Shown: one piece after another, positions 24,863-33,057 of the stretch | Numbering within the stretch: the first letter of the stretch is position 1 | How the letters are laid out: each line of letters opens with the position of its first letter | Assembly: GCF_004364325.1 (NCBI RefSeq) | Contig: NZ_SOCP01000005.1 | Coordinates: 62,001-126,000 of the forward strand | Direction of reading: 5' to 3' | DNA length: 64,000 bases | Source of the DNA: Actinophytocola oryzae | GTDB lineage: Bacteria > Actinomycetota > Actinomycetes > Mycobacteriales > Pseudonocardiaceae | Made by a program: the position numbers and the translations under genes | Notes under the pieces: generated by a model | Databases searched by the model: none | What the model was told of the DNA's origin: nothing | Seen by the model: the letters and a program-made list of their open reading frames with translations, nothing else

Positions 24863-24878
24863 TTAAGCGCGTGCTTGA
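24863..24878. promoter_or_regulatory. ArsR-type operator, distal copy
   Basis: TTAAG-CGCGTG-CTTGA: 5-base arms around 6 bases with one mismatch. It overlaps the -35 element of the arsR promoter. Confidence 0.6.
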
Positions 24879-24902
24879 CTTTGCAGCGGAGGCGGCTACA
24901 GT
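24875..24902 (+). promoter_or_regulatory. arsR promoter, probably giving a leaderless mRNA
   Basis: TTGACT (24875-24880) and TACAGT (24897-24902) are spaced by 16 bases. The start point would fall at about 24909-24910, on the A of the arsR ATG. No ribosome site precedes that ATG, which agrees with leaderless translation. Confidence 0.55.
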
Positions 24903-24918
24903 TAAGTGCATGCTTAAC
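24901..24918. promoter_or_regulatory. ArsR-type operator, proximal copy
   Basis: GTTAAG-TGCATG-CTTAAC, perfect 6-base arms around 6 bases, covering the end of the -10 element and the start codon. The same TTAAG-N6-CTTRA pattern recurs 38 bases upstream. Confidence 0.65.
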
Positions 24919-25275
24919 CATGAGTCGCAGGCCGCGGACCGGGTGTTCCACGCCCTCGCCGACGCCAACCGGCGGGCGATGATCGAGCGCCTGACCAGCG
25001 GTCCGGCCACGGTGAGCGAGCTGGCGCGTCTGCTCGGCGTAACGGTCGCGGCGACGGTCCAGCATCTACAGGTGTTGCAGGCGAGCGAGCTGGTCCGGTC
25101 GGAGAAGGCCGGACGCGTCCGCACCTGCCAGATCGACCCATCCGGGCTGCGGCGCGCCGAGGAGTGGCTGCGCCGGCGGCGAACCACGTGGGAGCACCGC
25201 CTCGACCGCCTCGGCGACGTCCTCGGCGAGAGCCACACGGACCCGGGGCACCCCTCCAAGGAGCACAGATCATGA
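24910..25275 (+). CDS. ArsR family transcriptional regulator
   Basis: The 121-residue winged-helix protein opens FHALADANRRAMIERLTSGP and has the recognition region VAATVQHLQVLQASELVRSE, typical of the ArsR subgroup (SdpR-like) found with SRPBCC genes. It has no metal-binding Cys cluster, so it probably does not sense metals. ATG 24910 is fixed by the promoter and operator positions. Its stop overlaps the SRPBCC start (ATGA, 25272-25275). It likely represses its own operon through the two TTAAG-N6-CTTRA sites. Confidence 0.88.
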   Translation: MLNHESQAADRVFHALADANRRAMIERLTSGPATVSELARLLGVTVAATVQHLQVLQASELVRSEKAGRVRTCQIDPSGLRRAEEWLRRRRTTWEHRLDRLGDVLGESHTDPGHPSKEHRS

Positions 25276-25721
25276 CCGAGCACTCGGTGAAGCACAGCAC
25301 GTTCACGCTGGAACGGACCTACTCCGCCAACCCCGCCCAGGTGTTCGCGGCATGGGCCGACCGCGACACGAAGGCGAAGTGGTTCGCGGCGAACGACACC
25401 GCCTACACACTGGACTTCCGAGTCGGTGGCGCCGAGGCCGTCCACGGACGCACGGACGACGGTGCGGAGATCGTCGTCGAGTCGGTCTACCGCGACATCG
25501 TCACCGACGAGCGCATCGTCTACACCACCCTGCTGTACGGCCGCGGCGTGCTGGCGACCGTGTCGGTGACGACCGTCGAACTCGTCCCCGACGGCTCCGG
25601 CACGCGGCTGGTGCTCACCGAGCAGGGCACCTTCCTCGACGACCAGGAACAGCCCCAGTGGCGCGAACAGGGCACCGCCGACTGGCTGGACGCGCTCGGC
25701 CGCGAACTCGGGCGGCCCTGA
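25272..25721 (+). CDS. SRPBCC (AHSA1-like) family protein
   Basis: A 149-residue START/Bet v1-type protein with the AHSA1 pattern: TFTLERTYSANPAQVFAAWADRDTKAKWFA at the start, then DFRVGG, and at the end LVLTEQGTFLDDQEQP with a final WLDALGREL helix. These proteins form a hydrophobic cavity and are commonly encoded with an ArsR partner; the ligand is unknown. It is translationally coupled to arsR and followed after 35 bases by a SnoaL-like gene. Confidence 0.88.
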   Translation: MTEHSVKHSTFTLERTYSANPAQVFAAWADRDTKAKWFAANDTAYTLDFRVGGAEAVHGRTDDGAEIVVESVYRDIVTDERIVYTTLLYGRGVLATVSVTTVELVPDGSGTRLVLTEQGTFLDDQEQPQWREQGTADWLDALGRELGRP

Positions 25722-25756
25722 CGGCCACCCCCGACCTCACCCGAAGGGAGTCCACC

Positions 25757-26206
25757 ATGCCCACCGCACGGACAACGAACGAAGCGAGCCCCGAAGCCGA
25801 GATCCGCGAGCTGTTCGAGACTCGCACCCGGGCACTCGCCGCCAAGGACGCCGCCACGCTGGCCGCCGCCAACGACCCCGCTGTCGTGGTGTTCGACGCC
25901 GTCGCGCCCTTCGTCCGCCGCGGCGACGAGACGACCGCGCGCAAGCAGGAGTGGCTCGCCGCGTACCGCACCGGCATCGGCCACGAGATCCGTGACCTGG
26001 AGATCACCGCGGCCGCCGACCTCGCGTTCTGCCACTTCCTGGTCCGGATCAGCGGCACCATGGTCGACGGCACCGAAGTCGGCATGTGGGTACGGGCGAC
26101 CAGTTGTCTCCGCAGGCGCGACGACGGCTGGAAGATCGTCCACGAGCACGCCTCGGTGCCCTTCGACGCCGAGACCGGCGACGCGGTGGTGACCGGCGAG
26201 CTGTGA
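25757..26206 (+). CDS. SnoaL-like/DUF4440 (NTF2-fold) protein
   Basis: The 149-residue protein begins with a variable leader, then AEIRELFETRTRALAAKDAATLAAAN and ends HEHASVPFDAETG, the usual pattern of NTF2-like SnoaL_3/DUF4440 proteins. This fold has a cone-shaped pocket and may act as a small enzyme or binder. AAGGGAG lies about 8 bases before the ATG. It is the last gene of the arsR operon, and a strong terminator follows. Confidence 0.83.
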   Translation: MPTARTTNEASPEAEIRELFETRTRALAAKDAATLAAANDPAVVVFDAVAPFVRRGDETTARKQEWLAAYRTGIGHEIRDLEITAAADLAFCHFLVRISGTMVDGTEVGMWVRATSCLRRRDDGWKIVHEHASVPFDAETGDAVVTGEL

Positions 26207-26210
26207 GATC

Positions 26211-26252
26211 GGCGAAGCGTGGTGAAGGCAGGCACCTCCACCACGCTTCGCC
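26211..26252. terminator. bidirectional terminator, 14-bp perfect stem
   Basis: GGCGAAGCGTGGTG (26211-26224) pairs perfectly with CACCACGCTTCGCC (26239-26252) around 14 bases, between two convergent genes. Confidence 0.85.
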
Positions 26253-26265
26253 TTCCGCTGACGGG

Positions 26266-27195
26266 TCAGAGGCGCGCCCAGAGGTACTGGAGCCACACCT
26301 CGTTCGGCGTCAGGGAACGGTTGTAGAACATCAGCTCGTCCATGCGGCAGTTGCACGGGTTGCGTTCCACCGTGTTCTGGGGGAAGCTGCCGCCGATCTT
26401 GATGCCCCTGGGGTCCGAGGCCGTCGTCACGTCCGGTTCCGGATCACCCGTCAGCAGCCAGGGATCGCCGGTCACCGTGTAGAAGCCGTCCAGTGGCCTG
26501 CCGTCCCGGTACAGCACCATCTTTCCGGTGTCGTAGTTGTACGTCGCCGCGAGGAAGACCCATTCGTTCTGGGGCAGGATCTCCTGCCACGGCAGGCTTG
26601 CCGCGAAGGTCTGGGACGCGCCGCCGTCGATCCGGCGGCCCAGCGCCACCACCTTCAGCTCACCGTTGACGTCGATGATCTCCAGCAGTGCCCGCACGGC
26701 GTGGCCGTCCGAGTCGCCGGTCAGGACGCCGGCGAGGCCGATCGCGTTGTACAGGTCCGTGGGGTTCGGGGTGACGGTGTTCGGGCTCGGGTTCGTGCCG
26801 GTCATCTTGAACCAGCCCATGACCGTCGCCTCGCGGGTGGCGTTGAACGCGTGCAGCGACTGGAGACCGGTCTGCGCGTAGATGCCTGCCTTCCAGTCGT
26901 CGTTGCCGGTCACCGTGCCGACCTGGCCCAGCTGGACCGCGTGGCGGAAACCGTCCCGGACCCGGGGCGCGCCGTTGATCAGGTTGATGTCCGTGTGGGA
27001 TCTGCCCTGGTCACGTTCGACACCACCCGTGGCGGGGTGTTCGAAGTCGTAGTACGCGACCAGGTTCTGCTTCAACGGCGGGAAGACGCCGCCCAGCCGG
27101 TGGCCCGCCCCCGTCGCGGAGGCGGGCACCGTGCCGGACAGCGCCGCCAGGGTCGCACAGCACAGTGCGATCACCAGTCGACGCATCCGGGTCAT
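26266..27195 (-). CDS. secreted LamG-type lectin-domain protein
   Basis: The 309-residue protein has a signal peptide (MRRLVIALCCATLAALSGTVPASA). One concanavalin-type LamG domain follows (about 40-305), with NLVAYYDFEHPATGGVERDQ, ATVMGWFKMTG, EWVFLAATYNYDTGKMVLYRDGRPL and ending MDELMFYNRSLTPNEV. No catalytic domain is present, so a carbohydrate-binding role is likely. The ATG overlaps the stop of the upstream sugar dehydrogenase (ATGA), so the two are made together and probably act together outside the cell. Confidence 0.83.
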   Translation of the reverse strand: MTRMRRLVIALCCATLAALSGTVPASATGAGHRLGGVFPPLKQNLVAYYDFEHPATGGVERDQGRSHTDINLINGAPRVRDGFRHAVQLGQVGTVTGNDDWKAGIYAQTGLQSLHAFNATREATVMGWFKMTGTNPSPNTVTPNPTDLYNAIGLAGVLTGDSDGHAVRALLEIIDVNGELKVVALGRRIDGGASQTFAASLPWQEILPQNEWVFLAATYNYDTGKMVLYRDGRPLDGFYTVTGDPWLLTGDPEPDVTTASDPRGIKIGGSFPQNTVERNPCNCRMDELMFYNRSLTPNEVWLQYLWARL

Positions 27196-29243
27196 CCCTG
27201 TGCGACCTTGCCGGTGGCGCGGAAACCGCGTGTCCGGCCGATGTTGTCGAACGAGCCGAAGCCCGTCCTACCCGACGCCAGCGTGGTGTCCACCGCCGTC
27301 ATCACCAGTTTTCCGTCCACCTTCACCGAGATCTCGCCGGTGCTCGCACAGTGCGTGACGCTCACGTCGTGCCACTCGCTGTCGACGATGGTCGGTGGCG
27401 CGCCGCGCGACATCTGCTCGCTCCACTGGTCGTCCAGCCGCAACCTGTCCGCGTTGTTCACCAGGAAGATCCCGTTGTGCGGATAGATCGTGTTGTCGGT
27501 CGACACGTGTGCGTAGTAGAACTGCGTGTCCGACTCGTAGCCGAAGACGACGATCACGTCCCGGTTCGTCACGTCGACCGGCGTGTCCAGGCGGACCTTC
27601 GCGTCCACGCGGACGTTCGAGAATGCCGGCCCCTTCGACATGACCGCGTACTCGAACGGACGCCTCGGGCCGGGTCGCTCGGCACCCGCCTCGGCCAGGA
27701 TCGCCTCGCCGTGGCGGAACTCCCACTTCGCCGGCGTGACCGGGGTCCACGAGCTCGCACCGGTGGCACCGACGGTCGTGTGGCCGGTACTGCAGCTCGC
27801 GAAGCGCTGCGTACCCGTCACCTTCCAGATCTTCCCGTTGGCCTTGGCGATCAGGTACAGCTCGCCCTTGCCGTCCTGGCCGAAGCGCAGGTCGACCCGT
27901 GGGTCGCCGACGAGTTCCTGGAACGTCGTCCGCTGACCGTTGAAGTACACCTGCGCCTGGTAGATCTGCGCCAGCGGGCCACCCCGGCGCATCTGGTTCG
28001 CCTCGGTGTAGAAGATCCGGCCGTCGACCAGGTCGGTGAACAGGTACTTGCCACGCAGCTCGGGAATGGTGCCCCGGTAGACGAAACCACCGTCGACCGC
28101 GTGCCCCGAGTCGGAGCACAGGTTCGACCCCGGCGGCGGGTTGTGGTCGAACGCGGCCACCGGATAGGTGTAGCCGTACTGCGCGTCGTCGGCGGGCAGC
28201 GGGTACACACCGCACTGCGGGTCGCCGCGCTTGTAGACGAACGGCCCTTCCCGTTCGCTCCAACCGAAGTTGTCACCGGCCCTGACCTCGTCGACCTGCT
28301 CGATGCGGTGCTCGCCGATGTGGCCGAGGTACATCCTGCCGGTGTTGGGGTCCCAGCTGAACCGGTGCGGGTCGCGGAAGCCGCGTGCGTAGATCTCCCG
28401 CACCACACCGGTCTGGCCCGCGTACGGGTTGTCCGGCGGAATGCCGTACTGACCGCCCGTGCCGTTCGTGCCGAGCGGGTTGATCCGCAGGACCTTGCCG
28501 AACGGGTTGGTCAGCTCCTGCGGCACGGTCGAGATCGCGCCCTTGCCGCCGTCGCCGGAGGCGATGTAGAGGACGCCGTAGTCACGGCTGCCCCTGCGGG
28601 CGTACGGGTTGAAGTCGATCTGCTGGATCGCGTGGATCTGCCCGTGCTCACCGAGCCGCAGGATCTCGCGGTGCGTGCCGCTGAACGTGTCCGCGGCCGG
28701 GTTGGTCGCGGTCCACTCGGTGATGATCGAGTGCAGGAACGGCGGGTCGGTCTCCACCGGGAAGGTCGTCGGCTTGCTCAGCGCGGCGCCGTTCTCGCTG
28801 TGCACCGTGTAGAACTTGCCGTTGCGCGCGAAGTCGGGGTGGAAGGTGATGAACCCGGCGCCGGTGCCGAGGCCGCGACCGGAGAAGAAGTCCGGGAACT
28901 GCGCACGCACGTCGAGGTAGACGTGCTGGGTGCCGTGGTCCAGCAGGTACATGTTGCCGTTGAGGTCCGGCACGTACAGCCTGCCGGAGCCGTCCGGTAT
29001 CTCACCGAGGTGGTTGATGCGGGCCCACCGCATGAGCCTGGGGTCGGTCGGCGCCGGTACGGGCTCGCTCTTGGGGAACTGCGCGAACTCGGCGACCGTG
29101 AGCCCGAGGCTCGACGGCACTGGGTCGGGTAACGGGTCCTGGATTGGTTCGTCGGCCTGTGCCGCCGCGGATGCCGGCACAGCCAGGCCGGCCGCGACCA
29201 CCGCACCGGCGACCGCTACCAGCCACCGTCTGGGTTTCGACAT
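27192..29243 (-). CDS. secreted PQQ-type sugar dehydrogenase with C-terminal LamG-like domain
   Basis: The 683-residue protein has a signal peptide ending near ASAAAQA. A six-bladed GSDH propeller spans about 70-480, with EIYARGFRDPHRFSWDPNTG and HAVDGGFVYRGTIPELRGKYLFTDLVDGRIF, the usual cofactor/Ca2+-binding blades of soluble glucose/sorbosone dehydrogenases. The last 190 residues are a beta-sandwich like LamG/DUF1080, ending GSFDNIGRTRGFRATG. It would oxidise a sugar to a lactone outside the cell, but some GSDH-fold proteins are not dehydrogenases. It heads an operon with the LamG protein. A 16-bp-arm palindrome sits 29-66 bases upstream of the start. Confidence 0.82.
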   Translation of the reverse strand: MSKPRRWLVAVAGAVVAAGLAVPASAAAQADEPIQDPLPDPVPSSLGLTVAEFAQFPKSEPVPAPTDPRLMRWARINHLGEIPDGSGRLYVPDLNGNMYLLDHGTQHVYLDVRAQFPDFFSGRGLGTGAGFITFHPDFARNGKFYTVHSENGAALSKPTTFPVETDPPFLHSIITEWTATNPAADTFSGTHREILRLGEHGQIHAIQQIDFNPYARRGSRDYGVLYIASGDGGKGAISTVPQELTNPFGKVLRINPLGTNGTGGQYGIPPDNPYAGQTGVVREIYARGFRDPHRFSWDPNTGRMYLGHIGEHRIEQVDEVRAGDNFGWSEREGPFVYKRGDPQCGVYPLPADDAQYGYTYPVAAFDHNPPPGSNLCSDSGHAVDGGFVYRGTIPELRGKYLFTDLVDGRIFYTEANQMRRGGPLAQIYQAQVYFNGQRTTFQELVGDPRVDLRFGQDGKGELYLIAKANGKIWKVTGTQRFASCSTGHTTVGATGASSWTPVTPAKWEFRHGEAILAEAGAERPGPRRPFEYAVMSKGPAFSNVRVDAKVRLDTPVDVTNRDVIVVFGYESDTQFYYAHVSTDNTIYPHNGIFLVNNADRLRLDDQWSEQMSRGAPPTIVDSEWHDVSVTHCASTGEISVKVDGKLVMTAVDTTLASGRTGFGSFDNIGRTRGFRATGKVAQG

Positions 29244-29271
29244 ATCCGCCCACTTCCCTGTGGGTTGACGT

Positions 29272-29309
29272 GGTCAGGAAAGCGCTTTCCGGCAAGCGCT
29301 TTCCTGACC
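29272..29309. promoter_or_regulatory. LacI-type double operator, 16-bp perfect inverted repeat
   Basis: GGTCAGGAAAGCGCTT (29272-29287) and AAGCGCTTTCCTGACC (29294-29309) are exact inverted copies separated by 6 bases. Nested inside is GGAAAGCGCTTTCC (29277-29290), a palindrome with the central CG typical of LacI/GalR operators. The element lies just upstream of the sugar dehydrogenase start. Confidence 0.75.
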
Positions 29310-29422
29310 CTACAGACGGGTTCGACCGATATGCAAGAGCCGACCGGCGGCCCCCGGCGGCAGCGTCCGGCGGAACCGGGAGGTAACCGGAGGAGTTCCC
29401 GGCGGCGGTCTGATCGCGAGTT

Positions 29423-30217
29423 ATGGTCAGTCGCGTGTTCGCCGCCGAGCGTCGTCAACGGATCGTCGAGCTTGTCCGTTCCAGTGGGGCCATCTCCCTG
29501 CGCGAGTTGGCAAGGCAGGTGCAGACGTCCGAGGTGACCGTGCGTCGGGACCTCCGTGCGCTCGCCGCGCAGGGCCTGCTCGACCGCCACCACGGCGGCG
29601 CCGCACTGCCGGGCGGGTTGTCGCACGAGCCCACCTACTCCGAGAAGGCACTCGTCGCCTCGGACGCCAAGGCCGCGATCGCCACCCTGGCCGCCGACCT
29701 GGTGAGCGACGGGGACGCGATCGTCGTGGGGGCGGGCACTACGACGCAAGCGTTTGCCGCACGGCTGACCAGGCACAACGAGCTGACCGTCGTGACCAAC
29801 TCCCTGCTGGTGGCGACCGACCTTGCCGGCGCGCGCGGGGTGGACGTGGTGATGACCGGCGGCACTCTGCGGGGCTCCATCCACGCGCTCGTCGGGGGCA
29901 CCACGGAGCAAGCGCTTTCCTCCATCAGGGGCACCCGTGCGTTCATCTCCGGCAACGGCCTGACGGCGGCACGCGGGCTGTCCACGCCGAACCTGACCGT
30001 CGCCGGGGTCGACCGGGCACTCGCGGGCGCGGCACGGGAGGTGGTCGTACTCGCCGACCACACGAAGATCGGCACCGAGGCGTTGCTCCAGACGGTCGCG
30101 ACGGAGGACATCCAGCACCTGGTGACCGACGACGCCTCGGACGCCGCCGAGCTGGACGCGTTGCGCGAGCTGGGCATCACGGTGCACGTGGCGTCGGTGC
30201 CGACCACGACGTCGTGA
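29423..30217 (+). CDS. DeoR family transcriptional regulator of sugar metabolism
   Basis: The 264-residue protein has the DeoR helix-turn-helix (AAERRQRIVELVRSSGAISL, then VQTSEVTVRRDLRALAAQGLLDRHHGGA). The DeoR C-terminal sensor domain (about 80-255), with VVGAGTTTQAFAARL, VMTGGTLRG, GNGLTAARGLSTPN and VLADHTKIG, normally binds a sugar phosphate. ATG 29423 is used; GTG 29435 is possible. It stands between the sugar dehydrogenase and the ytfQ-like operon, which it probably controls. A 14-base copy of the upstream LacI-type half-site lies within its coding sequence. Confidence 0.88.
   Translation: MVSRVFAAERRQRIVELVRSSGAISLRELARQVQTSEVTVRRDLRALAAQGLLDRHHGGAALPGGLSHEPTYSEKALVASDAKAAIATLAADLVSDGDAIVVGAGTTTQAFAARLTRHNELTVVTNSLLVATDLAGARGVDVVMTGGTLRGSIHALVGGTTEQALSSIRGTRAFISGNGLTAARGLSTPNLTVAGVDRALAGAAREVVVLADHTKIGTEALLQTVATEDIQHLVTDDASDAAELDALRELGITVHVASVPTTTS
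29908..29921. promoter_or_regulatory. third copy of the LacI-type site, inside deoR
   Basis: GCAAGCGCTTTCCT is identical over 14 bases to 29292-29305 in the upstream operator. It lies in the deoR coding region, 485 bases into the gene. Confidence 0.45.
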
Positions 30218-30279
30218 GGGTCGCGACCTGAACCCACCGCCACCACTTCGTGAGGGTTCTACCCCGAACGGGGACTTCC

Positions 30280-30299
30280 ACCACTGGTGGACCAGTGGT
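30280..30299 (+). terminator. hairpin after deoR
   Basis: ACCACTGG (30280-30287) pairs with CCAGTGGT (30292-30299) around a 4-base loop, 62 bases past the deoR stop. No T tract. A TTGACA (30382-30387) further on may belong to the promoter of the transporter operon, though I see no good -10. Confidence 0.4.
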
Positions 30300-30466
30300 C
30301 GGGGCCTGCCGCGCGCACACTGCGCGAAGTCATCACCCAATCGTGAGGTTTTGTTCACCCGATGAACGAAACTGTTGAGTCTTGACAGATATCTTTCGTA
30401 TGTGACTGAATTTGATCGGTGAGGCCACCGGCGAGGGCGTGGCCTCCCTGATCGGCGGGAGTGCCA

Positions 30467-31549
30467 ATGACGGCATCACGTTCACTTCGCCCTGTTCAGC
30501 TCGCCGGTATCGCGGTCCTGTCCGCGGCGCTCACGCTGGCGGGCTGCACCAAGTCCGAGGACTCCGGCGCGAGCGACTCGGGCAAGAGCACCGGCGGCGA
30601 GCAGGTCGCGAAGGACGACATCAGCGGCCCGACGTGCGACCTGAAGACCTACGGCGGCGACAAGATCGACCTCAAGACCGCGGTGGTCGGGTTCTCCCAG
30701 TCGGAGAAGGAAGCCAACCCGTTCCGCATCGCGGAGACCCAGTCGATCAAGGACGAGGCCGCGAAGCTCGGGGTCAAGCAGCTGCTGACCACGAACGCGA
30801 ACTCCCAGCTCAGCAAGCAGATCAGCGACATCCAGGACATGATCAACCAGGGTGCCCAGGCACTGGTCGTGGCGCCGCTGAACTCCGACGGGCTCGAGCC
30901 CGCGCTGGCCGCCGCCCGCGCCAAGGACATCCCGGTGCTGACCGTCGACCGCAAGGTCAACTCCGAGCCCTGCAAGGACTACGTGGCCTTCCTCGGCTCG
31001 AACTTCGTCGAGCAGGGCAAGCGCGCCGCCCAGGAGATGGCCAAGGCCATGGGCAACAAGGGCAAGGTCGCGATCCTGCTCGGCTCGTCGGGCAACAACG
31101 TGACCACCGACCGGACCAACGGGTTCGTCGACGAGATGAAGAACGTCGCGCCGGACATCGAGATCGTCGCGCAGCAGACCGGTGAGTTCACCCGGGAGAA
31201 GGGCCAGCAGGTGATGGAGCAGATCATCCAGGCCCAGCCCGACATCACCGGCGTGTACGCGGAGAACGACGAGATGGGCCTCGGCGCGCTGGTCGCGTTG
31301 AAGAGCGCAGGCAAGACGCCGGGCACGGACGTGCAGGTCGTGTCGATCGACGGCACCCGCAACGCCGTGCAGAAGGTCGTCGACGGCGAGATGGCCGCGG
31401 TCGTCGAGTCCAACCCGCGCTTCGGACCGCTGGCGTTCGACACACTGCAGAAGTTCCTGAACGGCGAGGCCGTGCCGCAGAACGTCGTCATCGACGACAA
31501 GCTGTACGGCAAGGACAACGCGCCGGCCGAGGTCTCGTCGGCGTATTGA
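30467..31549 (+). CDS. sugar ABC transporter substrate-binding lipoprotein, YtfQ-like
   Basis: The 360-residue periplasmic-binding protein has a lipoprotein signal with lipobox LAGC (Cys about 25), and a Ser/Asp/Gly-rich linker. The type-I binding fold begins TAVVGFSQSEKEANPFRIAETQSIKDEA. Segments DIQDMINQGAQALVVAPLNSDGLEPAL, IPVLTVDRKV, SGNNVTTDRTNGF and YAENDEMGLGALVALKSAG follow the galactofuranose-binding protein YtfQ closely. GGGAG precedes ATG 30467; GTG 30461 is less likely. First gene of a four-gene importer operon. Confidence 0.85.
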   Translation: MTASRSLRPVQLAGIAVLSAALTLAGCTKSEDSGASDSGKSTGGEQVAKDDISGPTCDLKTYGGDKIDLKTAVVGFSQSEKEANPFRIAETQSIKDEAAKLGVKQLLTTNANSQLSKQISDIQDMINQGAQALVVAPLNSDGLEPALAAARAKDIPVLTVDRKVNSEPCKDYVAFLGSNFVEQGKRAAQEMAKAMGNKGKVAILLGSSGNNVTTDRTNGFVDEMKNVAPDIEIVAQQTGEFTREKGQQVMEQIIQAQPDITGVYAENDEMGLGALVALKSAGKTPGTDVQVVSIDGTRNAVQKVVDGEMAAVVESNPRFGPLAFDTLQKFLNGEAVPQNVVIDDKLYGKDNAPAEVSSAY

Positions 31550-33057
31550 TGGACCCGATCCTTGTCGCAACGAGCGTCGGCAAGCGGTTTCCCGGCGTCG
31601 TCGCACTGTCCGAGGTCGACCTCGCGCTCGCCGCGGGCGAGGTGCACGCCCTGGTCGGTGAGAACGGCGCCGGGAAGTCCACGCTCATCAAGATCCTCAC
31701 CGGCGTCTACCAGCCCGACGACGGCACACTGACCTACCGTGGCGAGCCCGCCACCTTCGCCTCGCCCATGGCGGCGCAGCAGGCGGGCATCGCGACCGTG
31801 TACCAGGAGGTCAACCTGGTGCCGCTGCGGTCGGTGGCGAGCAACCTGTTCCTCGGCCGCGAGCCGAGGAACAGGCTCGGGTTGCTGGACTTCCGCGCCA
31901 TGAACAGGCAGGCGCGTGAGCTGCTCTCCTCCTACGGCGTCGACGTCGACGTGACACGTCCACTCAGGACACTCGGCATGGGTGTCCAGCAGATGGTCGC
32001 GGTGGCACGGGCCGCGGCGACGCAGACGCGGGTCGTGATCCTCGACGAGCCGACCTCGTCGCTGGAGCCACGCGAGGTCGACACGCTGTTCGGGATCATC
32101 GAGCGCCTGCGGTCCGACGGTGTTGCCGTGCTCTACGTCAGCCACCGGCTGGACGAGCTGTACCGGATCTGCGACCGGGTCACCGTGCTGCGCGACGGCC
32201 GACTTGTCCACAGTGGACTTCTCGCCGAGCTGCCGAGGCTGCGGCTCGTCGCCACCATGCTCGGCCGCGACCTCGAGGAGGTCCGCCGTGACGGCGCGAC
32301 GAAGTTCGAGGGCGAGCACACCGCGGACGAGAAGCCGGTGCTCACCGCGACCGGGCTGACCAGCAAGCACCGCCTGGACGACGTGTCGGTCACCGTGCGG
32401 CCGGGTGAGATCGTCGGGCTCGGCGGACTGCTTGGCGCGGGCCGCAGTGAGACGGCCATGGCCATCGCCGGTGCGCTGCCGCTCGACGGCGGCGAGGTGT
32501 TCGTCGCGGGCAGGCGGATGCGTACCGGGTCGGTGGCGGTCGCCATGCGGGCTGGGGTCGTGATGCTGCCGGAGGACCGCAAGGCCGACGGGATCCTGCC
32601 GGACCTGTCGGTGCGGGAGAACATCGTGCTGGCCGCGCTCCCCCGGCTCTCGCGCACCGGTCTGGTGTCGAGGAAGCGGCAGGACGCGATCGTCGACACG
32701 TTCATGAAACGCCTGCGCATCAAAGCTTCCTCCCCGGACCAGCGGGTCGGCGACCTGTCGGGTGGGAACCAGCAGAAGGTGCTGCTGGCGCGGCTGCTGT
32801 GCACGCAGCCGAAGGTGCTGCTCCTCGACGAGCCGACGCGCGGCATCGACGTCGGCGCGAAGGCCGAGGTCCAGGGGCTCGTCGACGAGCTGGCCGCCGA
32901 GGGGCTCGGCGTCGTGCTGATCTCGTCGGAGTTCGACGAGGTGGTCGAGGGCTCGGACGCGATCGTGGTGCTGCGGGAGGGACGGGTGGTCACGACGTTG
33001 CGTGGCGCGGACGTGAACGAGGCAGCCCTGCTCGACGCCCTGGTGGACGAGACATGA
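31549..33057 (+). CDS. sugar ABC importer ATPase with two ATPase domains (YtfR/RbsA-like)
   Basis: About 502 residues in two ATP-binding halves, as in RbsA/YtfR/AraG. The first half has Walker A GENGAGKSTL, Q-loop TVYQEVNLVP and Walker B VVILDEPTSSLEP. The second half has a degenerate P-loop GGLLGAGRSETAM, signature LSGGNQQKVLLARLL and Walker B LLLDEPTRGIDVG. The ATG overlaps the ytfQ-like stop by one base. The next permease ATG overlaps this stop, so the four genes are translated as a block. Confidence 0.92.
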   Translation: MDPILVATSVGKRFPGVVALSEVDLALAAGEVHALVGENGAGKSTLIKILTGVYQPDDGTLTYRGEPATFASPMAAQQAGIATVYQEVNLVPLRSVASNLFLGREPRNRLGLLDFRAMNRQARELLSSYGVDVDVTRPLRTLGMGVQQMVAVARAAATQTRVVILDEPTSSLEPREVDTLFGIIERLRSDGVAVLYVSHRLDELYRICDRVTVLRDGRLVHSGLLAELPRLRLVATMLGRDLEEVRRDGATKFEGEHTADEKPVLTATGLTSKHRLDDVSVTVRPGEIVGLGGLLGAGRSETAMAIAGALPLDGGEVFVAGRRMRTGSVAVAMRAGVVMLPEDRKADGILPDLSVRENIVLAALPRLSRTGLVSRKRQDAIVDTFMKRLRIKASSPDQRVGDLSGGNQQKVLLARLLCTQPKVLLLDEPTRGIDVGAKAEVQGLVDELAAEGLGVVLISSEFDEVVEGSDAIVVLREGRVVTTLRGADVNEAALLDALVDET

